Program-made: the position numbers and the translations under genes | DNA from: an uncultured Clostridia bacterium | Lineage (GTDB): Bacteria; Bacillota; Clostridia; Oscillospirales; Oscillospiraceae | Assembly (NCBI GenBank): GCA_947177005.1 | Contig: CAMWSZ010000071.1 | Location: forward strand, 1 to 10,253 | Length of the DNA: 10,253 nucleotides | Direction: 5' to 3' | Notes under the pieces: generated by a model | Database searches by the model: none | Told to the model about the DNA's origin: nothing | Seen by the model: the letters and a program-made list of their open reading frames with translations, nothing else | In this document: positions 1 to 7,300 of the stretch, in pieces | Numbering within the stretch: position 1 is the first letter of the stretch | How the letters are laid out: the number at the start of each line of letters is the position of its first letter

Positions 1-1
1 T

Positions 2-61
2 CCCGATAATCCGGAGATCCCCGACAACCCCGGCACACCGGATAATCCTGACAATCCGGAG
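2..61 (+). repeat. Pro-Asp-Asn-Pro linker repeats
   Basis: Four PDNP units (two overlapping) are encoded in the first 19 visible codons, with Glu/Ile, Gly/Thr and Glu between them. At DNA level the units are degenerate copies of a CCGGATAAT/CCTGACAAT-type word. Such linkers usually hold surface domains apart across the cell wall. Repetition of this kind is also a common place for assemblies to break, which may explain why the contig begins here. Confidence 0.55.
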
Positions 62-1246
62 ACCCCAGAGGAACCGGCCGGGCCGGAAACACCTCTCATG
101 GAAGGCAGCAGCTATTCCGTCAATGTTTTCTACAATCTGGGCCGTGGTGAATGGAGATCAAACAGCGCCTACCACCCCTCCAGCGTTACCGTTTACAGCG
201 GCAAAAGCACAAGCTTTACACCCTCCATACCAATCCGGTCAGACTGCTACTTCCTAGGCTGGACCTACGACGGACAGCATACACCAGTCAAAACGGTTAC
301 CGTACCGGCAAATTACGGCGATACGCTCTATCTGACCGCAAACTGGGAATATGAGGATTATGGTGATTATGATAACGGCGATTATCGTGTTCGCGTCCGC
401 AGCTCCAGCCACGGCAGGGTAACAGCAAACCTGGATTACGCCGGCTATGGCGATATCGTGACGCTGACCGTCAAACCTGACAGCGGCTATGAATTGCAGG
501 AACTCACGGTGACTAACAATAATCGTGACAGAGAAGTGTCCGTAACAGAGCGCGGCGGCGCTTCTTACCGCTTCACTATGCCGTCCTCCAGCGTGACGGT
601 GGAAGCCGTCTTCCAACAGACCGCCGCTAGTTTTGGCACCGATACCCGCGAAGCCGGTACGCCGGACACCTCTGCCCTGCCGGTGATCGTCCCCATCTCG
701 CCAAGTACTCCGGCTGTCTCAAGTACGTCCGCCGCTGCAATCTATTACGCAGACGTCCAGCCAAGAGACTGGTATTACAGCAGCATACAATACATATCCC
801 AACGCAGCCTGATGAAAGGAACCTCCACATCAGTCTTTTCTCCCTCCGGAACCACCACCCACGCCATGATCTGGACAATGCTGGCCCGTCTGAACGGACA
901 AAATACCGGCGGCGGCAACAGTTGGTATCAGAGCGGCTTGGATTGGTGCAGAGCCAACGGCATTCTTGACGGTATCCCCAACAGCAGCAATCCCAACCGC
1001 GCCGTCACACGGGAGCAGCTGGCCGTTATGCTCTGGCATAGCAAGGGCAGTCCGGTCCCGATCGCATCACTCGGTCAGTTTACCGACTCCGGCCGGGTCA
1101 GCGCCTACGCACAAAACGCCCTGCGCTGGGCTGTGGAACAGGGGATTATCAAGGGCAGCGGCGGCGCCCTCAATCCCCAGGGACTTGCTACCCGTGCAGA
1201 GACCGCACAGATCTTTATGAACTTCATTTCCGTAACGGAAGCGTAA
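2..1246 (+). CDS. SLH-domain cell-surface protein, 5'-truncated (C-terminal 414 residues)
   Basis: The frame is open back to the window edge, so the start, signal peptide and N-terminal domains are missing; the first ATG at 98 is internal. In residues counted from the first visible codon: a Pro/Asp/Asn-rich linker (1-32), an InlB/Listeria-Bacteroides-type repeat (about 38-115, with the FLGW...LTANW pattern), a divergent InlB-like repeat (about 128-204, ending TMPSSSVTVEAVF), a Ser/Thr/Pro linker, and three SLH motifs (about 249-296, 308-346 and 360-407). SLH2 carries VTREQLA and SLH3 carries ATRAETA, while SLH1 has THAM where the usual TRAE stands. SLH triplets in this family bind pyruvylated secondary wall polymer, so the protein is inferred to be non-covalently anchored on the cell surface. 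Its enzymatic or adhesive role would lie in the missing N-terminus. The C-terminal module resembles that of the gene at 4334-8038. Confidence 0.88.
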   Translation, partial: PDNPEIPDNPGTPDNPDNPETPEEPAGPETPLMEGSSYSVNVFYNLGRGEWRSNSAYHPSSVTVYSGKSTSFTPSIPIRSDCYFLGWTYDGQHTPVKTVTVPANYGDTLYLTANWEYEDYGDYDNGDYRVRVRSSSHGRVTANLDYAGYGDIVTLTVKPDSGYELQELTVTNNNRDREVSVTERGGASYRFTMPSSSVTVEAVFQQTAASFGTDTREAGTPDTSALPVIVPISPSTPAVSSTSAAAIYYADVQPRDWYYSSIQYISQRSLMKGTSTSVFSPSGTTTHAMIWTMLARLNGQNTGGGNSWYQSGLDWCRANGILDGIPNSSNPNRAVTREQLAVMLWHSKGSPVPIASLGQFTDSGRVSAYAQNALRWAVEQGIIKGSGGALNPQGLATRAETAQIFMNFISVTEA

Positions 1247-1258
1247 ACAAAATTCCCT

Positions 1259-1305
1259 GAAACCGTAATGGTTTCTGTATGGCGGCCGGTCCATAGACAC
1301 CGGCC
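1259..1305 (+). terminator. Two small inverted repeats after the SLH gene, possible terminator
   Basis: GAAACC (1259-1264) pairs with GGTTTC (1270-1275), and GGCCGGT (1284-1290) pairs with ACCGGCC (1299-1305). Both lie within 60 bases of the TAA at 1244-1246. Neither is followed by a run of T, so intrinsic termination is uncertain. The rest of the 185-base gap to the next gene holds only the promoter described below. Confidence 0.3.
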
Positions 1306-1365
1306 TGACCGTAAGTATGCCGCGAAACTAATGTTTCTGCTGCCGCCAACCCTTAATCAAGTTTC

Positions 1366-1394
1366 TTGACAACCCTCTTTCTATGTGTTACTGT
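1366..1394 (+). promoter_or_regulatory. Probable SigA-type promoter of the DUF262-DUF1524 gene
   Basis: A perfect -35 TTGACA (1366-1371) is followed after 17 bases by TACTGT (1389-1394), which keeps the T1, A2 and T6 positions of a -10 box. A better-looking TATATT at 1394-1399 would need a 22-base spacer and is less likely. Transcription would begin near 1401. The ribosome binding site is AGGGAG (1418-1423), about 8 bases before the ATG at 1432. The gene therefore appears to have its own promoter independent of the SLH gene upstream. Confidence 0.6.
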
Positions 1395-1431
1395 ATATTT
1401 ATTAAAACACAATCTATAGGGAGAGTCCGAA

Positions 1432-3207
1432 ATGAAAACAAACGACAGACAAATTATTGAACTGATGCAGGCTGTTGACACGGGAATGGCGCAGCTGCCG
1501 GATTTTCAGCGGAGCTGGGTGTGGGATGACGGCAGAATCAAAGCCCTGATCGCCAGCGTTATTCACCGGTTTCCGGTGGGCGCGGCCATGTTCCTGGAAT
1601 ATGGCAACGAAAATATCCGGTTTAAGTACCGTCCCATTGAGGGGGCACCCTGTCAGAATACAGTCCCCAGCGAGCTGATCCTCGACGGCCAGCAGCGCCT
1701 TACCTCCCTCTACGCCGCCTTGTACAGCACAAAGCCGGTCCGCACAAGAACCGACAAGGGTAAGGAAATCGAACGGTATTATTACATTGATATCGAAAAA
1801 GCCCTGGACCCTGAGGCGGATGACAACGACGTTATCATCTCCGTTCCGAAAAGCAAAATGGTGACCTCAAATTTTGGACGGACCATTGACCTTGACCTGT
1901 CGTCGCAGGACAAAGAATATGCCCAAAAGCTGTTTCCGCTCAATCAGATTCTTGACTTCACCAAAGTTATGAGCTGGCAGAACGGGTATCAGATTTACTA
2001 TGATTTCGATGCCAGTGCGGCGCAGCTGTTTATGCAATTCAGTACTGGCGTAATTACTATGGTGCAGCACTATGTTATGCCGGTTATCACCCTGGAAAGG
2101 GAAACTTCTAAAGAAGCTGTCTGCCGTGTGTTTGAAAACGTCAATACCGGCGGCGTCAGCCTTACTGTGTTCGAGCTGGTTACGGCGGTCTTCGCTATGG
2201 ACGATTTCCCGCTCCGGGAGGACTGGGAGACACGTCAGGCGAACAGCTTTTCCGGGGATATCCTCTCCGTTGTCACCGCCACAGACTTCCTGACCGCTTT
2301 GGCACTGCTGTCCTCCTACAAGCGGGGCGGCACCGTGAGCTGCAAGAAAAAGGATGTCCTGAACCTCTCCCTACAGGATTACCTGGCCTATGCGGACGCA
2401 TTGACTACAGGCTTTGCCGAGGCTGAAAAGCTTCTTCAGGAGGAGCGGATCTTTGTCAGCCGCGACCTTCCGTATACAACCCAGCTGATTCCCCTCGCGG
2501 TTCTCTGCACGCTCTTGCAGGATAGAAATCAGATTCGGGTGGCAAACATCAAAAATAAGATCAAGCAGTGGTATTGGTGTGGGGTGTTTGGGGAGCTGTA
2601 CGGGTCGGCGAACGAAACCCGCTATGCAAACGATATCGTTCAGGTAATGGATTGGATTTCCGGCAGCCCCAATCTGCCTAAAACCTGTCAGGAAGCCTAC
2701 TTCAACCCTTTGCGCCTGCTGTCGATGCAGTCCAGACAGTCCGCCGCCTATAAGGGCATTATGGCGCTGATTCTGAAGCACCACAGTCAGGACTTCATCA
2801 GCGGACGGGAAATGGACTTTACTGTCTATAAATCCGAAAATGTCGATATCCACCATATTTTCCCAAGAAGCTACTGTGAGAGCGAAAACCTGCCGCGGCA
2901 AAAATGGAACAGCATTGTCAATAAGACGCCGGTTTCCTACAGCACCAACAGAGCGATTGGCGGCGTTGCCCCGTCAAAATACTTAGCAAAAATTGAAAGC
3001 CAGGGACAGGTCAACGCCGTGGACCTCAACCAATATCTGGAATCTCACTGGATTGATCACCAGCTTTGCCGGGCCGATGATTTTGACCGGTTCATTCTGG
3101 ACCGTGCAAAGAAGCTGCTGGATGCTATCGAGGCCGTTACGGGCAGGGAAATAACGGGCCGCGACAGCTCCGATGTGATTGCGGCCTTTGGGGCGGCGCT
3201 GGTATAA
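1432..3207 (+). CDS. DUF262-DUF1524 protein, GmrSD-type modification-dependent nuclease candidate
   Basis: This is a complete 591-residue protein. The N-terminal DUF262 (ParB/Srx-like, GmrS) half shows LPDFQRSWVW at 22-31, the hallmark DGQQR at 85-89, and the later conserved block FENVNTGGVSLTVFEL at 234-249. The C-terminal DUF1524 (GmrD, His-Me-finger nuclease) half shows HHIFP at 474-478 with N497 and N506 downstream, the expected catalytic His and metal-site Asn arrangement. In characterised members (GmrSD, BrxU, SspE) the DUF262 half uses nucleotides or senses modified DNA and the DUF1524 half cuts or nicks, giving phage resistance. The exact target here cannot be read from sequence: no dnd/ssp, BREX or methyltransferase gene is visible. 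The start is supported by a spaced ribosome binding site and by the family's N-terminus. It sits alone between surface-protein and peroxide-defence genes. Confidence 0.9.
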   Translation: MKTNDRQIIELMQAVDTGMAQLPDFQRSWVWDDGRIKALIASVIHRFPVGAAMFLEYGNENIRFKYRPIEGAPCQNTVPSELILDGQQRLTSLYAALYSTKPVRTRTDKGKEIERYYYIDIEKALDPEADDNDVIISVPKSKMVTSNFGRTIDLDLSSQDKEYAQKLFPLNQILDFTKVMSWQNGYQIYYDFDASAAQLFMQFSTGVITMVQHYVMPVITLERETSKEAVCRVFENVNTGGVSLTVFELVTAVFAMDDFPLREDWETRQANSFSGDILSVVTATDFLTALALLSSYKRGGTVSCKKKDVLNLSLQDYLAYADALTTGFAEAEKLLQEERIFVSRDLPYTTQLIPLAVLCTLLQDRNQIRVANIKNKIKQWYWCGVFGELYGSANETRYANDIVQVMDWISGSPNLPKTCQEAYFNPLRLLSMQSRQSAAYKGIMALILKHHSQDFISGREMDFTVYKSENVDIHHIFPRSYCESENLPRQKWNSIVNKTPVSYSTNRAIGGVAPSKYLAKIESQGQVNAVDLNQYLESHWIDHQLCRADDFDRFILDRAKKLLDAIEAVTGREITGRDSSDVIAAFGAALV

Positions 3208-3220
3208 ACCGGTAAACGGC

Positions 3221-3260
3221 AGGGCGGCTGCCGGAGCTTCGATCTTCCGGCGGCCGCCCT
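3221..3260. terminator. Strong 15-bp hairpin between convergent genes, likely bidirectional terminator
   Basis: Bases 3221-3235 pair with 3246-3260 over 15 base pairs with a single G-T wobble, leaving a 10-base loop. It lies in the 60-base gap between the stop codons of the nuclease gene (+) and the small N/Q/S gene (-). It is very GC-rich but has no clear U tract on either side, so termination may be leaky or factor-assisted, or the stem may mainly protect 3' ends. Confidence 0.55.
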
Positions 3261-3267
3261 GTTCCTC

Positions 3268-3381
3268 TCAGCGCTTGTTCTGGCTGTTCTGACTGTTCTG
3301 GTTCTGATTGCTGTTCTGATTCTGCGTGCTGTTCTGGTTCCGGCTATTCTGACTGTTCTGGCTCTGATTCTGATTGTTCAT
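3268..3381 (-). CDS. 37-residue Asn/Gln/Ser-rich microprotein
   Basis: The encoded peptide begins MNNQNQSQNSQNS and ends NSQNKR. By hand count it has 14 Asn, 11 Gln and 7 Ser, with one Thr, two Arg, one Lys, and no acidic, aromatic or aliphatic residue apart from the initiator Met. The start at 3381 is chosen because AAAGGAGG lies 9 bases upstream (plus-strand 3391-3398), an almost ideal ribosome binding site. The in-frame extension further upstream runs antisense through the rubrerythrin start and has no such site. It is divergent from the rubrerythrin gene and convergent with the nuclease gene. I do not recognise a named family. Composition suggests a disordered, highly polar peptide; a spore-associated or prion-like low-complexity role is possible but is only speculation. 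The strong ribosome binding site is the main reason to believe it is translated. Confidence 0.7.
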   Translation of the reverse strand: MNNQNQSQNSQNSRNQNSTQNQNSNQNQNSQNSQNKR

Positions 3382-3449
3382 GTGCGGAAACCTCCTTTCC
3401 ACAAGCGGTACAGTTACAGTATTGCCCGCTTCTTCTCCGGTTATACAAA

Positions 3450-3475
3450 AATTTTTGAGAATAATCGAAAAAATT
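3450..3475. promoter_or_regulatory. AT-rich imperfect palindrome in the divergent rubrerythrin/microprotein promoter region
   Basis: In the 136-base divergent gap (3382-3517), AATTTTT (3450-3456) mirrors AAAAATT (3469-3475), and 10 of 13 positions of the half-sites agree. Candidate -10 boxes flank it: TATGAT (3482-3487) reading toward rubrerythrin and TATAAC on the minus strand (3441-3446) reading toward the microprotein. Neither has a good -35 at normal spacing; TTGAGA (3455-3460) is 21 bases from TATGAT. A repressor shared by the two genes could bind here. The sequence does not match the PerR box consensus well, so no regulator is named. Confidence 0.3.
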
Positions 3476-3517
3476 CCGGGATATGATAGCCGTATCAAGG
3501 AAAGGAGAGAGTGAACC

Positions 3518-4108
3518 ATGGAACTGAAAGACAGCGTTACCCGTGAAAATCTGCTGCGCGCCTTCGCCGGAGAAAGCCAGGCCCGCAACCGCTATACCTT
3601 CGCCGCCGGGCTGTGCTGCGAGAACAAATTGCAGGTGCTGGAGAAGATTTTTCTCTATACCGCCGGACAGGAGAAGGAGCACGCCGAAATTTTTTACAAT
3701 CATCTGGTCAAAGGCGGCTGCGACAACATTACAATCACTGCCAACTATCCGATTGACGTCACCCAGCAGCCCCTGAAGCTTCTGGAGCTGGCCCGGCAGC
3801 ATGAGCTGGACGAGTTCGGCGACGTCTATCCCGCTTTCGCGGAAAAGGCCCAGGAGGAGGGTTTCACCGAGATCGCCCGGCATTTCAAACAGATCGCCCA
3901 GATCGAGAAGGTCCACGCGGACCGCTTTGAACGCTTCGCCAAGCTGCTGCGGGAAAATAAGCTGTTTGTCAGCGACGTGGAGACGGGCTGGATGTGCCTC
4001 AACTGCGGCCACGTCTTTACCGCCTCCAAGGTCCCCGCAAAATGTCCCGTCTGCGACCACGATCAGGGATTTTTTATCCGCTTCGAACTGTCCCCCTACG
4101 AGAGATGA
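3518..4108 (+). CDS. rbr: Rubrerythrin (diiron peroxidase with rubredoxin-like domain)
   Basis: This is a complete 196-residue cytoplasmic protein of normal family length. The ferritin-like four-helix domain (about 1-145) carries the diiron ligands: E19 in GESQARNRY, E52-x-x-H55 in QEKEHAE, E96 and E99 in ELDEFGDVYP, and E130-x-x-H133 in EKVHADRF. The C-terminal rubredoxin-like [Fe(SCys)4] domain has C160-x-x-C163-G and C176-P-x-C179. Rubrerythrins reduce hydrogen peroxide to water using electrons from NADH via a rubredoxin or other reductase, a standard oxygen defence of strict anaerobes. The ATG at 3518 is preceded by AGGAG (3503-3507). One variation is that the second helix-pair motif reads EF and GD where many homologues have EH and TE; the metal-binding Glu residues are kept. 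The gene is a single-gene transcription unit ended by the hairpin at 4117-4150. Expression is probably peroxide-responsive, but no PerR box is evident. Confidence 0.95.
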   Translation: MELKDSVTRENLLRAFAGESQARNRYTFAAGLCCENKLQVLEKIFLYTAGQEKEHAEIFYNHLVKGGCDNITITANYPIDVTQQPLKLLELARQHELDEFGDVYPAFAEKAQEEGFTEIARHFKQIAQIEKVHADRFERFAKLLRENKLFVSDVETGWMCLNCGHVFTASKVPAKCPVCDHDQGFFIRFELSPYER

Positions 4109-4116
4109 CGCCACCG

Positions 4117-4150
4117 CGGCGGCCGGATGCCAGATCCGGCCGCTGTTTTT
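4117..4150 (+). terminator. Intrinsic terminator after rubrerythrin
   Basis: GCGGCCGGAT (4119-4128) pairs perfectly with ATCCGGCCGC (4134-4143) around a 5-base loop, extendable by a G-T and a C-G pair at the base. It is followed by TGTTTTTGC. It starts about 10 bases after the rubrerythrin stop codon. Confidence 0.85.
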
Positions 4151-4182
4151 GCATTTGTTTTCACAAACTCCTGCGGAAACAC

Positions 4183-4211
4183 TTGCAGAAAAAGATGGAA
4201 TTTGATATACT
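4183..4211 (+). promoter_or_regulatory. SigA-type promoter of the transglutaminase-SLH gene
   Basis: TTGCAG (4183-4188), a 17-base spacer and TATACT (4206-4211) form a good housekeeping promoter just after the rubrerythrin terminator. The predicted start near 4218 gives a long leader of about 115 bases before the ATG at 4334, which is the region of the RNA fold and leader reading frame described below. Confidence 0.7.
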
Positions 4212-4224
4212 GTAAATGATTCGC

Positions 4225-4302
4225 TTGGGAAAGGGGGTTATTATTTGGCGGATCTGCGCCGGTTTTGCGGCGCGAACTGCTGTGAGATCAAGCATCTCCC
4301 AA
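4225..4302 (+). other. Foldable 5' leader RNA of the transglutaminase-SLH gene
   Basis: Three nested pairings can be drawn: TTGGGA (4225-4230) with TCCCAA (4297-4302), GATCT (4251-4255) with AGATC (4285-4289), and GCGCCG (4256-4261) with CGGCGC (4268-4273) around a GTTTTG loop. The CTCCC near 4296-4300 could alternatively pair with the GGGGG at 4233-4237, which is the ribosome binding site of the leader reading frame. This would allow two mutually exclusive states. It does not match a riboswitch class that I can recognise, and the pairing was done by eye without energies. Confidence 0.4.
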
Positions 4303-4334
4303 ACATTCCCATATTATTAAGGAGGTTGAATTAA
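4245..4334 (+). CDS. Possible 29-residue Cys-containing leader peptide, coupled to the downstream gene
   Basis: A TTG-started frame encodes a peptide that begins MADLRRFCGANCCEIK (TTG read as Met) and ends LLRRLN. Its TAA (4332-4334) overlaps the ATG of the transglutaminase gene as TAATG, the classic arrangement for translational coupling. AAAGGGGG (4230-4237), one mismatch from the ideal AAAGGAGG, lies 7 bases before the TTG. Three Cys codons fall within six codons (C8, C12, C13), and basic residues occur at both ends. It could be a regulatory leader peptide whose translation opens the start region of the surface protein, or a free small peptide. Equally it could be chance, because the RNA stems constrain the same bases. 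The main gene has its own perfect AAGGAGG at 4319-4325 and does not need coupling to be translated. I know of no named family for it. Confidence 0.4.
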   Translation: MADLRRFCGANCCEIKHLPNIPILLRRLN

Positions 4335-7300
4335 TGAGAAGACGGATTTTGTCAGCATTCCTTGCGTTCTGCATGGCGCTGACACTGCTGCCCACCGCGT
4401 TGGCAACAGAAGCAAACGGCACAATTGACCTGACGTCCGGGTACCATGAAAAATGGATCGACCGGCTTGTTCTTCCTGACTACGCAAAAACACTCTATGA
4501 TGTGTTGGAAGAGGCTGCGGACGGGGACGGCGACCGCGATTACCTGATCGACGATACATATATTGATCTGTCAACCGGCGTAGTCCAACTGACCGGCAGC
4601 GCTCAGCTGGATCAGCTTAAACCCGGAGATTTTGTGAAGATTTATACTGGACAGAATACAATTTGCGGATTTTATTTCACAAAAGTACCTGCTGATGCGT
4701 CTGAGCTTACTAACCAGTATATCCAGTGGAGTCACCATTCGGTATGGTGCGCTTTTGACAGAGAACATCCAGAGGTTTTCTGGCGGGGCAACTTCGGGAT
4801 GAGCTTTTGGATATGGTATGACGGCGGAATGCGGTACTATTTTTCATTGCTGTCCCGTGTAAAAGAAGAGTCTGAACAGGCCGTTGCCACATACAGCGGC
4901 GATTCCTTTGAGACAGGGGAATATATGTTCGAGACCGGCTATCATGCGCCCCAGGTGCAAACCCTCAGTGATGATGACTCTGTTTTTACAATTCGCAACA
5001 CGGATGAAGACGGAAACCTCTACACAGAGAAATCTATCAAAGCTACGATTGCCGAGCGTGACCAGATTGTGAAGAGCCTCACTGATCCCCTTCAGGGAAA
5101 GTCCAGATACGAGCAGGTAAAGGGACTGAACAGCTGGTTGACGCAGCATAATGAATACAACTCCGTGGTGGCCGACCCGGACCCTGAGACGGGGAATGCA
5201 GGGGCATCCCAAACCGCCTGGGAGTGCATCAGTGCCCTGAGAGGCCGCAGCGGCCCTATCGGTCCGGTCTGCGCCGGTTATGCTAAAGCGTTTCAGGTGC
5301 TTGCCCGTGCGCTTGACATCCCCTGCGTGCAGACGCTCGGCGATGCCGGCAGCGGCGATGACCGCGGTTACCATATGTGGAACTATGTCCAAATGGATGA
5401 CGGGCTCTGGTATGCCGTAGACGTGACGTGGAACGATCCGACCAACTCTAACAATGGAAACGGAAACGAGAATTATCTCCTGATTTACAACGATAAAATT
5501 GTTAACAACAACACGAAGCAGACCTTTATTGACGAACATCCCGCCACCAATACAATCACCTACTGGTGGAATTCAGAAAGCACCAAACTCGATGTCAATA
5601 ACGGCCCTGAGGAGGGTCCCAATACGGCGAAGGGTGCGTATGTCCTTCCGTTTGACGGTTCTGTCACCGTTTCCGGTACGCCGGAGCTGAATCAGACCCT
5701 GACAGCGGTAGTGTCCGGCGCTCCCGCAGACGCTGGCATTACCTATCAGTGGCTGCGCAACGGCACAGAAATCCCCGGTGCGGCCCAAAATACCTACGCT
5801 GTTCAGACCGATGACCTCGGCGCTGAAATTGCGGTGCGTGTGACGGTGGCGGGATATCAGCCCAAGACCAGCGAAGCCGTAAAAATCGCGGCGGAACGAA
5901 TCAGCATCACGGCGGAAGCCGATGCCCGTGTTTATAACGGCACTGACACCGTTCCTGCCTTTACGGTCAAGATTGAGGGCACTGATACCGTGCTCACAGC
6001 AGGTACTGACTATACGGTAGCAGTGGCAGAAGGCACCAACACGACAGACGCTGGAGTCGTACAGGTCACAGTCGTTCCGGCTGTTGACGGACGTTACACC
6101 TGGACTCCCAAAACTGTAACCTATACGATCAGCAAAGCGGACAAGACCTCCCCAACCATTTCTAAGAGCATCCGTTTAGCCGGTACCAGCGTGGATTTGA
6201 GCGGCGACCTTGAGAAGGGAACTTACGGCAACATTACCGTAGTGTCCGGAGACAGCAGTCTCACAGGAACGCCCAGCCTCAGCAGCGGCGGAGTTTTGAA
6301 CCTTGCGCTGAGCGATACTGCGGCGGAGGGCGATGTGATCGCGGTCACCTGCACCGTCACCCCGGATGACTCCAACTACAATCCCTATACACAGCGCATT
6401 GAAATCACTCTCCGCAATCTGGAATCCCAGACGATTTCCATTACCGGCGGCACCTCCGTCACCTACGGCGGCACCCTGACCCTCAGAGCTGAGGGCGGCA
6501 TGACGGACAGCCCCATTGCCTGGACTGTGGATGATGATACAATCGCTACTGTTTCTCCCGCAGCCGGCAGCGTTACAGTCCTCACCCCCCTCAGGGCTGG
6601 TACTGTTACGGTTACTGCCGTCAAAGCAGGCGATGACACTTATGCCGAAGCCACTGCGTCCACAACGGTCACGATCAGCAGAGCCGGTCAGAGTCTGAAC
6701 ATCACCAGCCGTAACTATGTATCCTACGGCGACACCCTGACCCTGACCGCCGACAGCGGCGGCGTAACCTGGACGGTTGCCAACGGCACCGGCGAGGCCG
6801 AGATTATCAACGGCAATGTTTTAAATCCCATTAAAACCGGCACCGTGACGGTCACCGCAGAATTAGCCGCGGACGAGGGTCACGAAGCTGCCAGCGATAC
6901 AATGGAAATCACCATTCGTCCTATGCAGTATGATCTTTCGGTCCCCTCCGGCAGCGATTTTTCCATTACGGACCGAGATCCCGATAACTTCACCCTTACC
7001 GTAACAAACCGCGGCGTTACCTTTGCTGATCTGCTGGCTTTATTTGACAATCCCGGCGGACTCTACTATGCAAACGGTGATCCTATCGTTCTGAGCGATG
7101 TGATCGACATCAATGATACCTACCGTCTGGAATGGCGGAACGACACCGGCACGCAGGCTCTGTCCTTCACCCTCCGTCCGGAAGAAGATGACGGTGAAAC
7201 CTATTACATCTCCATTCCCAAAACCGGCAACGGTGATGTCATTCCCAACACCCGCCATGCGGAGAGCGGCAGCCGCGTATCCCTGTCCGTTCATCCCGAC

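Noticed and set aside
2..61. CRISPR-like or tandem DNA repeat at the left edge
   Set aside because: The short degenerate units are simply codons of a PDNP protein linker in an open frame; there are no spacers or palindromic direct repeats.
3455..3487. TTGAGA ... TATGAT as the rubrerythrin promoter
   Set aside because: The 21-base spacer is too long for a normal SigA promoter. The -10 may be real with a poor -35, so only the region is annotated.
3344..4114. 256-residue minus-strand frame
   Set aside because: It is antisense to the well-defined rubrerythrin gene and lies in a different frame from the N/Q/S microprotein.
4216..4320. Alternative ATG-started 34-codon frame in the transglutaminase leader
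   Set aside because: Its ATG falls at the predicted transcription start with no room for a ribosome binding site. The TTG frame at 4245 has a strong site and couples to the main gene.
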